The notes beneath the pieces were generated by a model. That model searched no databases. It saw only the letters and a list, made by a program, of their open reading frames with translations, and was not told the origin of the DNA. Of a stretch of 64,000 bases of DNA, positions 49,640-61,500 are shown piece after piece. Source of the DNA: Sesamum alatum (Eukaryota > Streptophyta > Magnoliopsida > Lamiales > Pedaliaceae); contig JACGWO010000003.1 in the NCBI GenBank assembly GCA_034509735.1, forward strand, positions 38,982,873 through 39,046,872, in the 5' to 3' direction. Within the stretch, counting starts at the first letter, position 1, and every line of letters starts with the position of its first letter. The position numbers were made by a program, and so were the translations under genes.

Positions 49640-49800
49640 AGCGAAATGATGCCTAATTTAATTGACGAAACTTAGGCTTTATAACTATGAGATCATGGTT
49701 TCGAATCCCACTAATGTGTGTGTATTGGTCTATTTTGATAATACTTAATGATCTTTTATAATAGTAGTTGTTGATTTGTCATATATATAGATATTGATAA
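49640..49800 (+). repeat. tRNA-related SINE-like copy 2
   Basis: Box A-like TAATTTAATTGAC (49653-49665) and box B-like GGTTTCGAATCCC (49697-49709). The body CTATTTTGATAATAC..TATAATAGTAG parallels the copy at 43330. Confidence 0.5.
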
Positions 49801-50392
49801 TCAATACATTAGTTGTTGATACTTGAAATTCATGATTACTCATAATAATAATAGTAATAATAATAATAAACCAGAACACTGTCTGCTGGCAAAGAAAGAT
49901 AAGAGGGTCTAATTGTAACAAATATTAAAATAGAGGGGCCGAAATGCAAAAATGGGGACCAAAAACGTGATATCCAAAAACCAACTCCCTTTTCTTTTAT
50001 TTTCGCTAAAAAAGATTGAAAAACTGAAATGGAAAGGAGATGAAGAAGTTGGTCGGAAATGACAGTTATTTTGACCCTTTAGGGAATATGGGAACCTAAA
50101 AAGATGAATATTCCAATCAGAATTCAGAGGTAAAAATGAAATGAAATGAGATGAGATGAGAAGCAGCCCACAGAATTTTGGGATTAATTAGCCACAATTG
50201 GCAGCTTAATGACGAAGATTAATCATCCGGGACGCAACCCATCAGAGGGAGATTAAGCAATTTTATAACTATTTTCTGGGCAGCAGATAGGGACGGATTC
50301 GTTCATATATAATTTAGTTTACACGCGCACAAGACAATTATTGAAGCAAAACCCACAATCACAATCACCACCTTTAAATCCCGTCCCTCTGA

Positions 50393-50448
50393 GGAGAGAG
50401 AGAGCAAGAAGGTTCTTGAAGCAGAGAGAGAGAGAGAGAGAGAGAGGA
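50393..50448 (+). promoter_or_regulatory. GA tracts in the acyltransferase leader
   Basis: Two GA runs (about 50393-50404 and 50423-50446) immediately before the ATG at 50453. Confidence 0.4.
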
Positions 50449-50452
50449 AAGA

Positions 50453-53400
50453 ATGGCAAGCAATGAAGAAACCATGGAGATGGAGGATTCAAACGGGGAG
50501 TCATATGGGAATCAGGTTAAGCTAAGGTTCAAAGATCCATCCAAGGTATGAGTTTCTCGTATTGAAATCACGCACACGCACACGCACGCATGTGTGTGTG
50601 TGTGTATGAGATGTGTATATGTTTCAAATGATATACGTTTTTGATTTGTTTGAGTTGGGGATGTTTTTGTGATTTGGGTTGTTGGTAAATATGGTTTTGA
50701 TTGCGTGGTTTGAGGGGGTTTTTCGATGTGGGGTGAATTTGATTATGTGTAGAAAGTGGCGCAGACGAAGGAGATGCTGTCGAAACAAGCAGTTCAGACC
50801 AAAGAGATGCTGTCCAAACAAGCCATTAAGATCGCTAAACAGGCTGAGGAGCATGAGAGATTCATCAACAAGGTATGGAACATGAATACATATATGTTAT
50901 ATGTATATTCAAGAATCTTTAGTTTCTTCAATTTTGTGAGTATGGGATTACATGGAGTTGGAAACATGATGTATATAGTCATTTTCTGATTGTTTGGTCT
51001 GAGGTTTAAGAGATTGAGTTGTTGGTGGAATGCAGGTGACTCATTTGTTGGGTGTTCTTGGATTCGGAGGCTTCTGCTTTATCTTGGGTGCAAGTGAGTA
51101 GAATGGCTCGATCATCGGAATGTTCTGTTGTTGCTACAAATTGCTGTTGTCTTTTACAATTGTTTCATAACTTGGTCTGTACTGGTTTAATTGAGCAGGG
51201 CCACAAGATGTTCGGTATCTCTATTGTTTGTTCTATGTGATTTTCGTTCCACTTCGGTGGATTTATTACCGATACAAGAAATGGCACTATTATCTTCTGG
51301 TAAGTTCCACCTCCATTTTTGCAATTTATGAGTCCTGGCAGAGTGTAAATGCTATGTTTTCGAATTCGTATTTCCAGAATTGGTATTTGCTACTCGTTTC
51401 TTGCTGTAATTGTGGTTCAATTCACAGCTTTACTTTAGTTGCTTAGAAGGTGGAAAGTCCAAAAATGTTGGCTATTTGGAGTTAGTGTGGCAACTAAGTA
51501 GGAATCACAACCACATTTAAAGTTGTGTTTATTCTGTTGCATATCCTTCTCTAAACATAACCTGGACTTGCATATTCAGTCATCCCCTTATAAACCGGTT
51601 ATCGTTGAGTTTAAATTTCTAATGTCATGCTTGGCTCTCTTTCCAGTCTTTATTCTTAGTCTTGGTTCATAGAGAAGACGTTGATTGCTCACCTAAGTTC
51701 TTGTCATGCAGGATTTTTGCTATTATGCTAATACAATCTTCTTGATCATGCTTCTATGTTTTCCGAAAAATGAAAAACTTTTCATGGTTTGCTTCTCATT
51801 TGCAGAGGTAAGCAATCAGATCAGTGTTGCTTTTATTCCACTTTGATGGCATTGGTTCACAATCTTCTTAATTTTCTTCTTTTTGTATAAATGAGTGCAG
51901 GGGCCATTGGCATGGGCACTAATTGTTTGGCGATGTAGCTTAGTTTTCAATTCAATGGACAAAATTGTAAGCGTCTTCATACATCTCTTGCCTGGTAAGA
52001 TGTCTCTTCATTTATTGAATCTACTTCTCTGTTGTATATGTACAATAATGATTAGGATATTCTTAGTAACATTTTTGGAGAATGAGGTCTGAAAACTGGG
52101 AATCGTTGGACTTGTCTTTAAGAATGAACAAAACCTTGCAGAAACATGTGACCAAACAAAACCCATGGAATTTCAGTTTCTTCAGATAAACAATGTTGTT
52201 CTGGGGAATACCCAGGAACAGAGTTGTAGTCTGATTCTATTATTCTAAAGAATGGGGAGATAAGTTTCCGAGAAAAGGATGAGTTAAATAGAGAAACTCG
52301 TGAAACAATTCGCAAAAACCACATTCGGTCACCCTTCCACAGCGAACCAAACATAAGTCCTGACACTCCCTGGGAGAAGGGACAGTCTTTCTATGATGCC
52401 CTTTCCCTCTTGTCCACCCTTCTGCCTCCTTGCAAGTTAAAATAGGTGATGATTGGGTGAATCCCTTGCACTCAGTGACTTTTGATATTTGTCGTGGGAG
52501 TGTCTGCCTGAGAACTTTCCACTACAATCTGCTTTCAAAAGATTTAAGTGATAGACATTGTTATATCTTGTATTCTGCCGGTGCTATTTACCCGTGCATT
52601 TTTCACCGTCACACTATCATGTTATCATGGGTCCTGCAGTATCCTGGGAACTTAGTGGAATTACTTCTGATTTTCCTGAAAATTTGTCAAACATGCAGCT
52701 AGACTAACTTGGTATCCAGTTTTCCACTGACCATTTTTAGCTGCTGTAAATGTAACTTCCAGGATTGGTTTTCTTCACGATTCGATGGTGGGACCCAGTT
52801 TACTTTGAAGCCATGCATCCCGAGGGAACGGCTCGTAGAGCATCGTGGCCCTATGTAGAAAGCAAATCATACCTCTGGACATGGCTTTTCTTTGTACCTT
52901 TAGCTGCTTATTGTGTCTGGCAGCTTCTTTATTTTCTCATTGTAGATGTACTACGTCGCCAAAGACTACTCCGAGATCCAGAAGTTATGACTTCCTACAG
53001 GTTTCAATCTTTCTTATTCATTCTGGAAGTTACTGAAATGATATGGCTCTTAGACTTTGGAGCTATCTTACTTCGTTCTTTCGATATATTTACACTTATA
53101 TGTTGCTCATACTTCCAACTTACTGTCTGCTAGGGAACTTTCAAAAAAAGCACAGAAAGCTAACAACATATGGTGGCGGCTAAGTGGATTGCTTGGGGAT
53201 CAGAACCGCCTGTTTATGTATATTCTGCTTCAGGCTATGTTCACAGTGGCAACTACAGCACTTACCGTCCCAATATTCTTGTCATATGAATTACACGCCA
53301 CGTTCCAAGTGCTCAAGGTCTCTGCAAGCGTATGGAACGGTGGTAACTTTTTGCTGGAGGTGATGCCAAGGCAGGTCATTCTCAAGGAGAAAAAGAAAAC

Positions 53401-53494
53401 TGAAATGCAGCCTATTGAGCCTCAGCTCGACCAATCACTGCAGGAGAACTCTATGAAAACGATCCCCTCTTCTGAGGTAATAGAATCCCAGTAG
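50453..53494 (+). CDS. GPC1: Glycerophosphocholine acyltransferase 1 (GPCAT, DUF2838 family)
   Basis: Integral membrane enzyme that acylates glycerophosphocholine to lysophosphatidylcholine in phosphatidylcholine remodelling (family knowledge). Eight exons: 50453-50545, 50753-50872, 51036-51093, 51199-51299, 51712-51807, 51901-51994, 52763-53000, 53134-53494, giving 386 aa with all phases consistent. A hydrophilic N-terminus with a twice-repeated [10 protein letters not shown] unit and a helical [11 protein letters not shown] lead-in precede about eight hydrophobic segments: [66 protein letters not shown], then [10 protein letters not shown] and the signature [21 protein letters not shown] cytosolic loop ([23 protein letters not shown]), [20 protein letters not shown] and a polar tail follow. 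It was first considered as a generic DUF membrane protein; the [12 protein letters not shown] motif decides it. Confidence 0.93.
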
Positions 53495-54730
53495 CAGTGT
53501 TGAAATAAAGACTTGTAAAACTGGTCTTGTGGAGACAACTTGTTAGCTGATTTGCTTCATTTCAATGTAAGTTTCCTTGTTTACTTTGTTACATTTTGAT
53601 GTGATTTTCAGATAACGACCGGGTTCGTTCAATCTGTTGAGTAGGTGGAAGTATACATGCTTTCTTTTTCTGATATGTTCTGCAACTCTAATCAAGAATA
53701 GATTGCCTACCGAAAATAGTTGGAATGAAGTTCTTTGTACAAAAACTGTGGTGCATAGTGTTTTCCCGATCTCTGTTGACTAACATTTAGTTGCCTACTG
53801 TGTAGCTTTTTTTTCACTGCTCTTTCTATCTTGTATCCTACCTTGTTCTTCGCCTTCCTCTTTGAATTTGTCGTTGATCGTATGAGTAAAATAAGGTGTT
53901 GCGGCAACGAGATGGACTAGTTGTCAATTAGCCCCTGCCCCCGCCGTGGGGAGAGGCTAAGTGGTTTTACGTCCGAGTCTTGGTATTTTGCATTTGATGT
54001 TATTACACCTGTTGTATGGTTTGTAGGAATCGTCTGTCTGTCGATGGGAATGCTAAATTGTTCGATATTTTCTACTGAAAGTTGTATTTGTATTGATAGG
54101 TTTGGAGTTAAACATTTTAAATCCCAAATGGAGATTCATGAGTTCATTATGAGAAATTTGGAATACATTTAAAATAGAGCCATTTGATGTTATTGTCACA
54201 TATTCAAGTCTAAGATTTTGGATCGGAATGTAACTTAAGACTATGTATGTTTGGATCGGTAAATTTGAAATTTTAGTTAGAGATTTTAAATGAATGATTT
54301 TGAAACTCAATTAGTATTCTGAAGATGTCTTGTCTGAATTGTAAAACCATTTGAAATCTATAAGCTACTAATAATTGGTTTGGCATATGGCTAAAGAATC
54401 CATAGCATTTGAAATCAACAATACCTTCTCGTCTTTTTCTGAATAATTTTTAGTACTTGTACCATATAACCTAACTTATATAATGATTTTAGTACTATAA
54501 TGGAAAATACAGAATTGATGCTATTGATTTTTAAAAAACATAGAAACACAGAGGAGAAAGAGAAGAACCAAAACCAATCCTCTCTTTGGTACCTTATTGA
54601 AGTTACTGTACTCCAGCAGACAAATCTGCGATGAAAAGTATACACAAACCTCTTTATGTTGGTGGCATTCAACTACAATAATGGCATAAGGGCAGAGGAT
54701 TAATTACCAAGCTCCGGAGCTTTCATCAAT
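53495..54730. other. Intergenic region between convergent acyltransferase and myosin genes
   Basis: 3' UTR of the acyltransferase gene (from 53495), AT-rich sequence without recognisable gene, and (about 54640-54730) the 3' UTR of myosin tail unit A, whose sequence is repeated after tail unit B at about 58512. Confidence 0.55.
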
Positions 54731-57700
54731 CTAATCGTTGCGTTGGTGTAGAAACGCAAACCCTGCATTTTCGCTGAGTAAAGGGGGAGGCTCCACGTCA
54801 GCTACTTCTATTGGTCGCATGGATTGGGAGAGGTCATCCGCGGAAATGGGGATGCTGCAAAATGTCGTTCAATAGCAACGGAATGTTGATAGTCAGTATA
54901 CATGTTGTATAATGCAGAACCGAGAAGCAGATGATCAAAATATTTTTCTTGCACAGATAAAACCTTAAAGAGTCTCAGATGATCAGGGATGGAGGAGGGA
55001 GGCATATTTTATGAAACAGCACTGTATGGGGTATGCATAACAAACATCTTCTCTGGTTTTAGACTGGAGGTAAAATAACAAACTACAACATTAAAGAAAT
55101 ACAGATGTTTTCCTTTTTGTAAAACCACATAGAAGAAATAAACTTCCCAGAATAACCGAAATGCTTATCGACAGCAGATGGAAATTAAATCACAGTTTGA
55201 ACTGTTTCACGAAACTACAGGTGCTTAAAATCGATAATTTTGTGATTAAATTACCTTAAATCATCGTCTAAATTACTGCTCGCTGAACTGTTTGAGTCAA
55301 TTGCCACCAAAAATCTCATACTTGAAATGACCTACGTAGTTGGGAAAAGGATAGGTTATAAAGTGAACAGAAGGAATCGTGCAACCAGAAGAGCAAATGT
55401 GTGCACAAAGCCACGCTGATACCGTAATCAAGTTAAAGAACTAACTCACATCTGAAGAAAAACCATCAGTGTCGTATTTGTCATCCCAGTACATGGTGCT
55501 AATCTTGTATAATTGCTGAATGCTTAGCACCTGTAGAAACGAAGAGAAATGTTTAAAAATCAAAATGAATTACAAAGGAAAATCTGATGCAGAAGTGAAT
55601 GGAGGAGACAGATAGTGGGATGGAGAAAGTTTCGCTCACAGGACAAAGTTCCTTTCTAATTTGATTCAAGGTCTTCTTGGGCTTTTGATGTATGATCTAA
55701 AATATGAGTTAAAGGGGATTAATTTAGGTCAGCAATCCACACAACCAAGAAACTATGGTCAGAAATCCAGGTGATCATGGAAAACAAAGTGAATGTATTC
55801 TTCTCACCAAAAATTCAACTGCCTGTCTGACATGTTTCAATTCATCCCAAGCTGAGCCTACATACTGTAACCGGAGGATGTTGATGAGTCACTGATCTCA
55901 GGTAGCTAAAAACAGGAAACTATCAAATGAATGCTTACTTCCTCGGTTGCATAACAACACCATTGCTCTAATTCAGCCAACCCCGCTTTCACATACTCTC
56001 CATTGCTGAATGAGCAGCACTCGCGCCGTAAAAGAAGGCTGAAAAGTTTGAAAAGAAGGTATTTAAAATGCATTGTCAGAAACATTTGTCATGATGCATA
56101 ATTTAAAGGTAGAAAAGAGGCTAAGCAATCTTGTTGTACATTATACTTTCTTTATTTTAATGAAACTTGCATTCCCCCCCAAAAGAAAGAGGCTACAATA
56201 GACAATAAGTGATACACTTCCCTAGAAAGATGCACTTGCCTGTTGAATAATTGAACATTGATAAACGAGAACATTTGAGTGAAAATCTTCTGGACTAGGA
56301 AAGGGGGAACCTGTATTGTAATTACAACAAGAGGAAAAAGTACAGTTTTAAACAAAAAGAAAAGAAAAGCTAAGCTAACTTCAAATTTGAGAAAATTTTG
56401 GCTCTTACATAATTTTCTTTCATTATCTTCAAGTAATTGTTTAGGCTTCTCACGATACTCTGCCAATGAGCAATTAGTGCTTGTTGAGCAACAGCATTCG
56501 CTCGGGGACGTCCTTTTACTGAACTTGCACGAGATGTTCTGGGAGCCTGCAAACAAATAGGTTTTGCAGCCAATCATAGGATAGCTGTTTGCTCACTTGG
56601 CATAAAATGAAATCACGAGTCGGAACCTCTTCCTTCACCACCCAAGGAAATATAGGAACAGGACAAAAAAGGATGAAAGAAAAAGTATTAAGCAATTTAA
56701 CCAATGTCATATACAGACTATAAGCTATATCTTGTAAACAAACATTATTTTTTCATAGATCAACTTCCTTAAATCTGGGGACCCATACACAAACTAAAAA
56801 CAAGACGAAGGGAGGAATCTAAAAGTTACAACCCAAGAACAGAGACAATTATAGCAGACACAACCTAATGCTGGACATACCTGGATACTTAAATCAAGCA
56901 AAGGGGAAATCTCTTTCTTTAGATTGTCCCTGGTCCTTCCATATATCTTCTCCAGCAAGGCAGTAAGCTGCTGCTTGAACAGAAAAGCAGGTTTTTTTGC
57001 TTCAACTTGCCGCAAGTTATCAAGTCTGCCAAGCATCTGGCCATTGATAATGGATAGTCTAGAACTCTCTGGAGATGCACTCGATCCCTTCAAAAGGTAA
57101 TGTCGAGAAAAACAGAAGCAGAAGAATTAAAATATGCACAACCATCGAGGCGGCAGGAAGAAGAAAAGAGTAGGAAATACTTGTGACATCCTCCCAAAAA
57201 GAGAAGCTGCTGATGACTGCCGTTGAGGGGTCAAGCTAGCATCCCCACTTGCTTTGAGAGTGTATTGTAGCAGCATAAGCAATGTGGATGTATTACACAA
57301 CCAGTAAGCTAATACATCATATTTGTCGGAGACCTACAATATTGTTTTGAAATTAGTATTTCAATGGTCGGACATGTATCTTGGAAAGAACCCGTCAAGC
57401 AGAGCGGCTAATTTGTAAAAACTGATCAGAAGTCGTGGCAATCAGCAAAGATATAGATACTTTCCACAATATCTATTACCTTTATGGCCGACACAACAGT
57501 TTGAACTATGCAGTCAAACACACTAGCCCTCTCAACCTCAAATGATCTCCAGTGAAGAAGGCTTCTGTAAACAATACAAGCAGCCACAGGTTTGCCACCA
57601 GAAAATCCGAGATCTTGTGAAATACACTTTATCAGGAGGTCCTGGTTTTCATGTGGAAGACCAGCAGATCTTATTTTGTGGCATAGAGGGAGATGGAGGT

Positions 57701-58169
57701 CTAATAGAAAGGCATATTTTGTAATTTTTATTTTGGCACACACATCCAACGGCCACTTACTTGCTGCTCTTCGTTGAGAGATTTCTGGGGTTTATCCTCC
57801 GATTCAGGCTCCTCTAGATTTGCCACAACAAGGGCTGTAGCCTGGGACAAACAACAGACCACAAGCATTAAAGATATTGGAAACACAACAAATTTACACA
57901 AATGCTCCACATTACAGCAGGGATATAGCCTTACATGTGCAGACTTTGTTTCTCCATTGAGAATATTTCCATTCTCCGGAGTTCTCTGCAATGTTGCTAC
58001 AAGGATTAGAATATCTCAACCAGAAAAAAACATAAAATAAACCAGAGTTACCGGAATCATGGTCGACATGGGTTGGGCAGGTATAGCTTTCCCTGTAGGT
58101 GGCATAGTCGGAGCTTGCTGACAGAGTACTTGATTCTTAGACTTAACATCTGATAGATTCTCTTCAAGC
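54731..58169 (-). CDS. Myosin XI (XI-K-like) tail unit A: linker and globular tail without motor
   Basis: Encodes the end of the coiled coil and the globular cargo-binding (dilute) tail of a plant class XI myosin. Exons (minus): 58169-58052, 57985-57935, 57841-57761, 57650-57480, 57333-57181, 57087-56881, 56546-56409, 56310-56240, 56038-55939, 55864-55808, 55696-55640, 55530-55450, 55331-55255, 54854-54731. Signatures include [92 protein letters not shown]. It ends [13 protein letters not shown] then TAG. No motor exons precede it: it is a tandem copy of the tail of the gene to its right. Exon 4 has lost its acceptor AG (now AT); an in-frame acceptor 9 nt on (57641) would drop three residues. 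Exon 8 uses a GC donor. Exons 5 and 13 are one and two codons shorter than in unit B. It could be used as an alternative 3' end, or be decaying. Confidence 0.85.
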
Positions 58170-58590
58170 CTGATATAAGCGAAAAGACAATCACAGTAAA
58201 TACCTAATGCACATCGAATATATAAAACGCCTAATGTCTGCAGCTTGTAACACTTTACACCCAGAAAGAACATGACAAACAACTATTCAAAACCCAGTGG
58301 ATTTGCCTATAATTTGCAATATTGCATATGATCACAACCTAGTAATTGTATGGTTTTCTAAAAGTGTCTCTCGTGTTGACAAGGCAGGAGGGGGGAATTT
58401 GGAATTAACCCAGACAACAATTAATTACTACTGTCCAAGCAAATTCTAGTGAAATATATACAATGGGAATGGTCACAATAACAACAAAATGTGTATGCAC
58501 AAATACTTGCATGCCTCTTTACGTTTGGGTTCAACTATAATGATGCTAGGGCAGTATCATAACCGATCCCCGCCGCTTTCATCAATCTGA

Positions 58591-61500
58591 TCATTGATGT
58601 AAAAATAAGAACCTTGAATTTTCGCGTATTAAAGGGTCAGGCTTCACAACAGCTACTTGTATATGTTGCATGGATTTGGAGATGTCATCCACGGAGAAGG
58701 GGATGCTGCAGAAAGGTGTCCAATAACAATGGAAAAATGATAGTCAGTATACTTGTCGTGTAATGCAGATTGAGAACATGATAGCTTTATTTTTGTTGTA
58801 AGGATGAATCTTAGGAGCGGCTATGTCCAAAGTTGGATCAGAATCACATCGTGTAATGGAGGGCAACAAATTTTATGAAATAACACTGATTGGGTAACAA
58901 AGCTCCTTTTTGGTTTTAGAGTGGACGGAAAATAACATACTGAACACTAAAGAAATAGAGAGCTTTTCATCATCATAAAACCATACAGAAGAAGTAAATT
59001 CCCAGAACAACAAAAATGTGGGAATATAAGCAAATATTCCCATGAGAAGAGTATACTTGACTTTTCGTAAATGCTTATTAAGAGCAACTGAAACTTAAAA
59101 AAACCTAAACTGAACTGTTTCAGGAAACCTTAGGTACTTATAATTGGTATGTTTGTGATTAAATTACCTAGAATCGTCGTCTAACAGAAAGGAACTGCTC
59201 ACTGAATTGTTCGAGTCCTCTGTCATCATAACCCTCATACTTGAAATGACCTACGTAGTAGGAGAAAGGATGGATTATGAGCGAACAAAGAAACCAAAGA
59301 CAGAAGGGGACGTGCAACAAGAAGAGCAAATGTGTGCACAAAGGACAAAGCCAGGCTAATACAGCAAACTCAAGTGAAAGGGACTAACTCACATCTGAAG
59401 AAACACTATGAGTGCCATATTTGTCATCCCAGTACATGGTGCTAATCCTGTATAATTGTTGAATGCTTAGCACCTGCAAATCGAAGAGAAATTTTTAAAA
59501 ATCAAATTGAATGACATAGGAAAATCTGATGCAGAAGTGCACTGAAGAGAGAGATAGCAGGATGGAGAAAGTTTCACTCACAGGACAAAGTTCATTTGTT
59601 ATTTCATTCAAAGTCTTCCTGGGCTTTTGATGTATGACCTAAAATACAAATCGAACGGGATTAATTTAGGTCAGCAATCCATATAAACAAGAAACTGAGG
59701 TCAGAAATGCATGCGACCATGGAAACAAAGTCAACATATTATTCTCACCAAAAATCCAACTGCCTGTCTGATATGCTTAAGTTCATCCCAAGCTGAGCCT
59801 ACATACTGTATACCAGAATATGTTATGAGGTAATGATTTGAGGTAGCTAAAAACAGGAAATTAAAGAATCAAAGCTTACTTCCTCAGTCGCAGAACAACA
59901 CCATTGCTCTAATTCAGGCAACCCAGCTTTCACATACTCCCCATTGCTCAATGAGCAGCACTCACGTCGTAAAAGAAGGCTGAAAAGTTTTGAAAAGAAA
60001 GTATTTAAAATGCATTGTCAGAAACATTTGCCATGATGCATAATTTAATAGTACAAAAGACACTACAAATTCCCTAAAAAAATGCACTTGCCTGTTGAAT
60101 AATTGAACATTGATAAACAAGAATATTTGAGTGAAAACCTTCCGGACTAGGAAAGGAGGAACCTGTAATATCATCACAACAAGAGGAAAAAGTAAATTTT
60201 TATTAGGGGAAAAAGAAAAGGAAAGAAAGCTAAGCTAACTTCTAATTTAAGAAAATTTTCGCTCTTACATAGTTTGCTTTCATTATCTTCAAGTAATTGT
60301 TTAGGCTTTTGACAATGCTCTGCCAATGAGCAATTAGTGCTTGTTGAGCAACAGCATTAGCTCGGGAACGTCCTTTTACTAAACTTGAACGAGATCTTCT
60401 GGGAGCCTGCAAACAAATAGGTTTTTGCAGCCAAACGTAGCATTAGTTGTATGCTCACTTGGGGGTTAACAAAATCACAGGTTTCTCACACCTCTTCCTT
60501 CACCACCCAAGTAAATACAGAAACAGGTCAAAAGAAGGATGAAAGAAAAAAAAAGGGTCAAAACATGTCATATATAGACGAGGGCAAACAATTACAATCA
60601 ATATCCAGACAACCTTTCATCGTAGATCAAACTTCCTTAAAATCTGTGGACCACCAACCCATTCACAAGGTATATGGAAGTTTAAGAGAGGAAATTTAAA
60701 ACTTAGAACCCAGGAACGGAGAACAACTACAGCATAGTCCAATGTTGTACTTACCTGGATACATAAACCAAGCAAAGGGGCAATCTCTTTCTTTAGATTG
60801 TCCCTGATCAGCCCATATATCTTCTCCAGGAGAGCAGTAAGCTGCTGCTTGAACAGTAAAGCAGGATATTTCGCTTCTACTTGCCGCAAGTCATCGACTC
60901 TACCGAGCATCCGACCATTGATAAAGGATAGTCCAGCACTCTGTGGAGATGCCCTCAATCCCTTCAAAAAGTCAAGTCGAGAAGAAGAGCAGAAGGATTT
61001 AAATATGTAAGTAACAGATCATAATGAGACGGCAGGAAAAAGAAAATACTAGGACATACTTGTGACATCCTCCCAAAAGGAGAAGCTGATGATGGCCGAC
61101 GCCGTTGGAAGGTTAAGCTAGCAGCCCCACTTGCTTTGAGTGTGCGTTGAAGAAGCATCAGCAATGTGGATGTATTACATAACCAGTAAGCTAATACATC
61201 ATCATTGTCAGGGACCTTCAATAGAGTTTCCTTAAAATTAGTGTTTCGATGGTTGCACATATATTTGAAAAAGAACCCATCACGCAGAGTGGCTAACTTG
61301 CAAAAACTGATAGAGAAGATACAGGTAATTCCTACAATAATCTATTACCTCTATGGCTGACGCAACAGTTTGAATTATGCGATCAAACACACTAGTCCTC
61401 TCAACCTCAAATGACTTCCACTGAAGCAGGCTTTCGTAAATAATACTAGCAGCGACAGGTTTACCATCAGAAAATCCCAGCTCTTGTGAAATACAATTTA

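Larger units (their letters stand above)
41661..50452. other. Large gene-free, transposon-rich interval
   Basis: No gene recognised in about 8.8 kb. Beyond the elements listed separately (hAT MITE, SINE-like copies, Mutator MITEs, Helitron, Tourist MITE), it is AT-rich with microsatellites: TA near 43634-43652, AAT near 47743-47764 and 49847-49869. Sequence 49900-50452 is the promoter and leader of the acyltransferase gene. Confidence 0.6.
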
